In this document: positions 33,557-36,900 of the stretch, piece by piece | Layout of the letters: the number at the start of each line of letters is the position of its first letter | Numbering within the stretch: the stretch's first letter is position 1 | Assembly (NCBI GenBank): GCA_050872545.1 | Contig: JBNMHA010000008.1 | Span: forward strand, 1-36,900 | Direction of reading: 5' to 3' | Source: RGIG8597 sp050872545 | Lineage (GTDB): Bacteria > Spirochaetota > GWE2-31-10 | Length of the DNA: 36,900 nucleotides | Translations under genes and position numbers: made by a program | Notes under the pieces: generated by a model | The model's database searches: none | The model's input: only the letters and a program-made list of their open reading frames with translations | What the model was told of the DNA's origin: nothing

Positions 33557-35767
33557 ATGGATATTCAAAACAAAATGATTCACGCCTTGATTGATTCGGT
33601 TGATACCGTTTCTGTCTATTTTGAAAAAAATATTGACCCGGAGCATATCAGCGGAATTTATCTTTATTCCAGTAAAAAGGAAATTCCATACTCTGTAAAA
33701 TATATTTGCGGTACTCGCCTTATTTTAAAAATTGCAAATTTAAATATTAAGAAAGCATATTTTTTATCAAACAGCGTGCAGGAATTACAGTTGATTCCGC
33801 ACGGCGTCTTGGACAGCATGAAATATCGTTATCCGGGCGATGACTTAGGCACAGTTTATACGCCGAGAGCTACGACATTCAAAGTATTTGCGCCTACAGC
33901 AGAACGCATTTCATTGAACATTTATTCAGCTGCGGAGGGCGGAAAAGCTGTTTCTTACCCTATGACGGAAGGCGATTACGGCGTTTGGAGCGTTTGTGTA
34001 AAAGAAAACCTTAAAGGAAAATTTTATTCATTCAATGTTTTCGGCGCATATCCGGAATTTCAGGGCGAAAAAGATGTAGTTGATCCGTATGCAAAATGCG
34101 TTATCGGCAAAACAGGTCGTGCAATGATTATCAATGAAAAAGGTTACGGCAAAAAGGAACCGCTGCAAGTAAAAATGCCGTTGGCTTCATCTGTAGTTTA
34201 TGAAATTCACATGCGCGATATTTCTGCTTCGGAAGATTCCGGTACTGTTCATCGCGGAAAATATTCGGCATTGACGCATGATAAAACTTCATATCAGGAA
34301 AAAGCTGCAAAAGGTAAAAAAGCAGTTAAAATTTCGACACTTTTGGCGCATATAAAAGAACTCGGTGTTAATACGGTTCAAATTATGCCTATACAGGATT
34401 TCGATAACGACGAAAGTAATGAAAATGAATATGGTTGGGGATATATGCCGCGCTACTTCAACAGTCCGGACGGTATTTATTCATCAAACTGGAAAGATGA
34501 TTCAAAAATTCATGAAGTCCGCAAAATGGTCGCTTCGCTTCATAAAAACGGACAGCGTGTTGTTCTTGATGTTGTTTACAATCACACGGCAGAAGGTTTT
34601 TATGGCGACGGCATTTTTTCATTCAATGCTTTTGTTCCGTATTTCTATTATCGATTCGGCAACGGTTATATTTCCAACGGCTCCGGCTGTGGCAACGAAC
34701 TGCGAAGCGAAGCTCCGATGGTGCGGAAATTTATTATTGATACTTTGCGCTTTTGGACTGATTTTTATGACTTTGACGGCTTCAGATTTGATTTAATGGG
34801 GCTTATAGATTTGGGAACAATGCAGGAAATTATCAAAGAATTAAGCATTGTAAAGCCGGGCATTTTTATTTATGGAGAACCTTGGACCGGCGGTTTGACA
34901 CCAATTCAGCCTACTTATAAGGGAATGCAGAGATATAATTCTTTTTCGGTATTTAACGATGATTTCAGAGATGCGATAAAAGGTGCAGTTTTCGATGTAA
35001 GAGAATACGGTTTTATTCAGTCATCGGGCGCAAATCACCGTGATCGCGTAATTCAGGGAATTCTCGGAAGCATTAACACTTTTGCTGCTGTTCCTCTTGA
35101 AACAATGAACTACGTGGAAGTTCACGACAACAACACTTTATTTGATAAATTATATTATTCACTGCGCAATACTGTGAAATTTGCGGAGTTGGACAAAAAA
35201 CGCCCTGATGACGCACAGCTTTTGGAGAAAATAAAAGCGCAGCACAAACTTGCAGCGTTTATTTTGCTTACAAGTCAGGGAATTCCGGTTCTTCATTTGG
35301 GGCAAGATTTTATGCGCACAAAACACGGCGTGGAAAACAGTTACAACAGTCCGGATGAAATTAATGCGGTCGCTTGGAAGCGCAAGATGGAATTTTTTGA
35401 TGTGTTTACTTACTATAAGAATTTGATTGACATGCGCAAAAACAACCGAGTATTTTCGCTACCACTTGATGTTGATGTCAGAAAGGCAATCGAATTTCGC
35501 AGTGATATATTTTTACCGGATAATCAAAATGCAATAGGTTATACACTGGACAGCGAAACTAAGAAGTTTTTTATCGTAATCAATCCTTACCAGTACGATA
35601 TAAATGTAAATCTTAAAGAAAACGACTGGAATATATTACTTTTTGCAGATGATTATTTCCCGGAAAATCCTCTGGCACTTAATACGCAGCAGGTGACAGT
35701 TTCTCGATTGAGCGGAGCTGTTTTTGTGAAGAATAAAGTCAGTCCCTCAAGTGTAGATAAAAAATAA
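33557..35767 (+). CDS. pulA: Type I pullulanase (GH13 debranching enzyme)
   Basis: Cleaves alpha-1,6 branches of pullulan, limit dextrins or glycogen. It has 736 residues and no signal peptide, so it is cytoplasmic. An N-terminal beta domain and a CBM48-type module (about 95-180) precede the GH13 barrel. The signature YGWGYMP stands where type I pullulanases usually have YNWGYDP. Conserved regions are DVVYNH (338-343), FRFDLMG with nucleophile Asp412, YGEPW with acid/base Glu441, and EVHDN with His523 and Asp524. An upstream in-frame ATG at 33542 lies before the GAAGGAG site, so 33557 is preferred. It has its own promoter and two terminators before it. It complements the exported amylase at 295-5022, which shares no operon with it. 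Confidence 0.94.
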   Translation: MDIQNKMIHALIDSVDTVSVYFEKNIDPEHISGIYLYSSKKEIPYSVKYICGTRLILKIANLNIKKAYFLSNSVQELQLIPHGVLDSMKYRYPGDDLGTVYTPRATTFKVFAPTAERISLNIYSAAEGGKAVSYPMTEGDYGVWSVCVKENLKGKFYSFNVFGAYPEFQGEKDVVDPYAKCVIGKTGRAMIINEKGYGKKEPLQVKMPLASSVVYEIHMRDISASEDSGTVHRGKYSALTHDKTSYQEKAAKGKKAVKISTLLAHIKELGVNTVQIMPIQDFDNDESNENEYGWGYMPRYFNSPDGIYSSNWKDDSKIHEVRKMVASLHKNGQRVVLDVVYNHTAEGFYGDGIFSFNAFVPYFYYRFGNGYISNGSGCGNELRSEAPMVRKFIIDTLRFWTDFYDFDGFRFDLMGLIDLGTMQEIIKELSIVKPGIFIYGEPWTGGLTPIQPTYKGMQRYNSFSVFNDDFRDAIKGAVFDVREYGFIQSSGANHRDRVIQGILGSINTFAAVPLETMNYVEVHDNNTLFDKLYYSLRNTVKFAELDKKRPDDAQLLEKIKAQHKLAAFILLTSQGIPVLHLGQDFMRTKHGVENSYNSPDEINAVAWKRKMEFFDVFTYYKNLIDMRKNNRVFSLPLDVDVRKAIEFRSDIFLPDNQNAIGYTLDSETKKFFIVINPYQYDINVNLKENDWNILLFADDYFPENPLALNTQQVTVSRLSGAVFVKNKVSPSSVDKK

Positions 35768-35794
35768 TTTATTCTATGCAGCAAGGAGGTCATA

Positions 35795-36706
35795 ATGTTG
35801 GATATTATATCTAATGATAAAGTGACGTGGATTGATATTGTAAATGCAACGCCGGAAGATTTGAACTATTTGAGAAAGTCGTATAATTTTCATGATTTGG
35901 ATTTGGATGATTGTCTTTCAAAAGTTCAGCGGCCTAAGTTTGAAGAATATGATGATTATCGCTTTGTTGTGCTTCATTTCCCGATAGTTTGCGATAAGGG
36001 CAAGAATAACCGCTTTTTAATAGAAGAACTTGATTTTTTCTGGGGCGAAAATTTTCTTATTACAATTCATTCGCCTAAGATGAACCGCCTTACAGATTCG
36101 TTTGAGCAGCTTAAAAGTACAGAAAGCAAGTTTAATAAATATTTTTCGCAGGGGGTGGATTATCTGCTTTATAAACTTTTGCATAAGCTGGTGTTGCAGA
36201 TATTTCCGATTATGACGCAGATTAGTTACGATATAGATTGGATTGATAATAATTATGACAAGAAACGCCCTGAAAGTGTTATCGAGAAGATTTCGGCACT
36301 GCGTCGAAATATAATTTTTTTGCAATCATCTCTAAAGCCGCAGCGCAATATTTTTACTGTCTTTGAGAAAATGAAAGATCAGCAGGATAAAAATATGGAT
36401 GTTTACTGGGGCGATATTGGAGATTATCTGGGAAAGATAATCGATATGGCAGAAGATTATCAGGAATTGGTAGAGGGGCTGTACTCTTCAATTGATACTT
36501 TGCTGACGTACCGAACTAACAAAATTATGAAAATATTGGCGATGATTTCCGTGATTATGCTGCCGCTGACATTTATTTCCAGTTTTTACGGGATGAATGT
36601 TCCGCTTCCGTTTCAGAATTCTATAAATGCCGTTTGGGGACTTTCGGTAATAATGGGTGTTTCTGCAATTGTGGTTGTTCTTCTTTTTAAGATAAATAAG
36701 TTTTAG
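35795..36706 (+). CDS. corA: CorA-family magnesium/divalent-cation transporter
   Basis: Pentameric cation channel, 303 residues. A long cytoplasmic N-terminal domain with the stalk helix is followed by two C-terminal helices (about 243-264 and 278-300). The selectivity signature Gly266-Met267-Asn268 (YGMN) sits at the end of the first, followed by the periplasmic loop NVPLPFQNS, and the tail is basic (KINKF). A near-perfect AAGGAGGT precedes the ATG, which is 27 bp after the pulA stop, so cotranscription from the pulA promoter is likely. The cation cannot be told from sequence: Mg2+, Co2+ or Zn2+ are all possible in the family. A large hairpin follows at 36721-36773. Confidence 0.93.
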   Translation: MLDIISNDKVTWIDIVNATPEDLNYLRKSYNFHDLDLDDCLSKVQRPKFEEYDDYRFVVLHFPIVCDKGKNNRFLIEELDFFWGENFLITIHSPKMNRLTDSFEQLKSTESKFNKYFSQGVDYLLYKLLHKLVLQIFPIMTQISYDIDWIDNNYDKKRPESVIEKISALRRNIIFLQSSLKPQRNIFTVFEKMKDQQDKNMDVYWGDIGDYLGKIIDMAEDYQELVEGLYSSIDTLLTYRTNKIMKILAMISVIMLPLTFISSFYGMNVPLPFQNSINAVWGLSVIMGVSAIVVVLLFKINKF

Positions 36707-36720
36707 TTATAAGTTATAAA

Positions 36721-36773
36721 CACATGCTCAGAGCTCGATTCCACTTTGGGATTGAGCTCTGAGCACTTATGTG
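36721..36773 (+). terminator. Large hairpin after corA, without T-run
   Basis: GCTCAGAGCTC (36726-36736) and GAGCTCTGAGC (36754-36764) are perfect 11-bp arms, extended by CACAT (36721-36725) and ATGTG (36769-36773) across an ACTT bulge. No T-tract follows on either strand, so it is not a standard intrinsic terminator. It may protect the 3' end of the corA message or act as a processing site. Confidence 0.6.
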
Positions 36774-36838
36774 ACAAGTCGACTAGTTGTTTTGCTACAA
36801 ATGTAATAAGTGACCAGACCTCAATTCTATTTCTGCAT

Positions 36839-36866
36839 ATTATAAAAGCTTCTTTCCTCCACACAA
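36839..36866 (-). promoter_or_regulatory. Possible minus-strand promoter facing corA
   Basis: On the minus strand TTGTGT (36861-36866), a 16-bp spacer and a perfect TATAAT (36839-36844). No minus-strand gene follows. A transcript would run about 60 nt into the 36721-36773 hairpin. It may be a chance match in A/T-rich DNA. I see no gene in 36707-36900. Confidence 0.3.
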
Positions 36867-36900
36867 ACCTGTTTATTAACAACTTTATAAGTAAATAAAA

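Noticed and set aside
36731..36764. tRNA-like CGATTCC next to a stem
   Set aside because: There is no acceptor stem, D-arm or anticodon arm around it. The bases are the loop of the corA hairpin.

Overview
The window is an AT-rich chromosomal segment from a spirochaete, most likely a host-associated Treponema of the gut, rumen or mouth type. This rests on gene content and protein flavour: a lipoprotein amylase with Cadherin-like repeats, an OadGAB sodium pump, a stand-alone methionine-synthase activation domain, an Lnt apolipoprotein acyltransferase, tandem membrane cyclase-like proteins and a type I pullulanase. Species cannot be fixed without a database search. Coding density is high. I saw no tRNA, rRNA, CRISPR array, insertion sequence or prophage gene.

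Layout. 1-216: two copies of a 105-bp tandem repeat cut by the window edge. 295-5022: a very large surface amylase lipoprotein, closed by an intrinsic terminator. 5184-7158 (minus): adenylate kinase and an RNA methyltransferase. 7222-8804 (plus): a promoter, then a TrmH/SpoU methyltransferase overlapping a MetH-activation-domain protein. 8831-10281 (minus): a shared terminator and glucose-6-phosphate isomerase with a structured leader. 10395-10574: a large structured intergenic element. 10583-17026 (minus): rdgB, birA, oadG, oadA, oadB, nfeD and a paraslipin, probably one long transcription unit from a promoter near 17081-17109. It couples the biotin ligase to the biotin-carrying oxaloacetate decarboxylase Na+ pump.

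17250-19870 (plus): a Nudix-fold protein that has lost its catalytic box, a CheY-like single-domain receiver and Lnt. 19919-24998: fabH with its own promoter and a palindromic candidate operator, then two overlapping membrane proteins with class III cyclase domains missing key catalytic residues. 25058-30659: a secreted protein of unknown function with a possible Cys-less transglutaminase fold, a ClpC-type AAA+ unfoldase, and a two-TM protein ending in a GGDEF-like domain without GGDEF. 30659-33078: recQ and a low-molecular-weight protein-tyrosine phosphatase, tightly overlapped. 33092-33358: a small DUF1858 protein with its own promoter and two downstream terminators. 33491-36706: type I pullulanase and a CorA transporter. 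36707-36900: non-coding, with a strong hairpin.

Functional themes. Alpha-glucan use: the exported amylase would cut starch outside the cell, the cytoplasmic pullulanase would debranch the products, and Pgi links them to glycolysis. Energy and sodium: BirA would activate OadA, and OadGAB would convert decarboxylation into a Na+ gradient. Signalling: between 17332 and 30659 at least four proteins keep the fold of a nucleotide-handling enzyme or domain (Nudix, two class III cyclases, GGDEF) but lack catalytic residues. That run of candidate pseudoenzymes is the most unusual aspect of the window.
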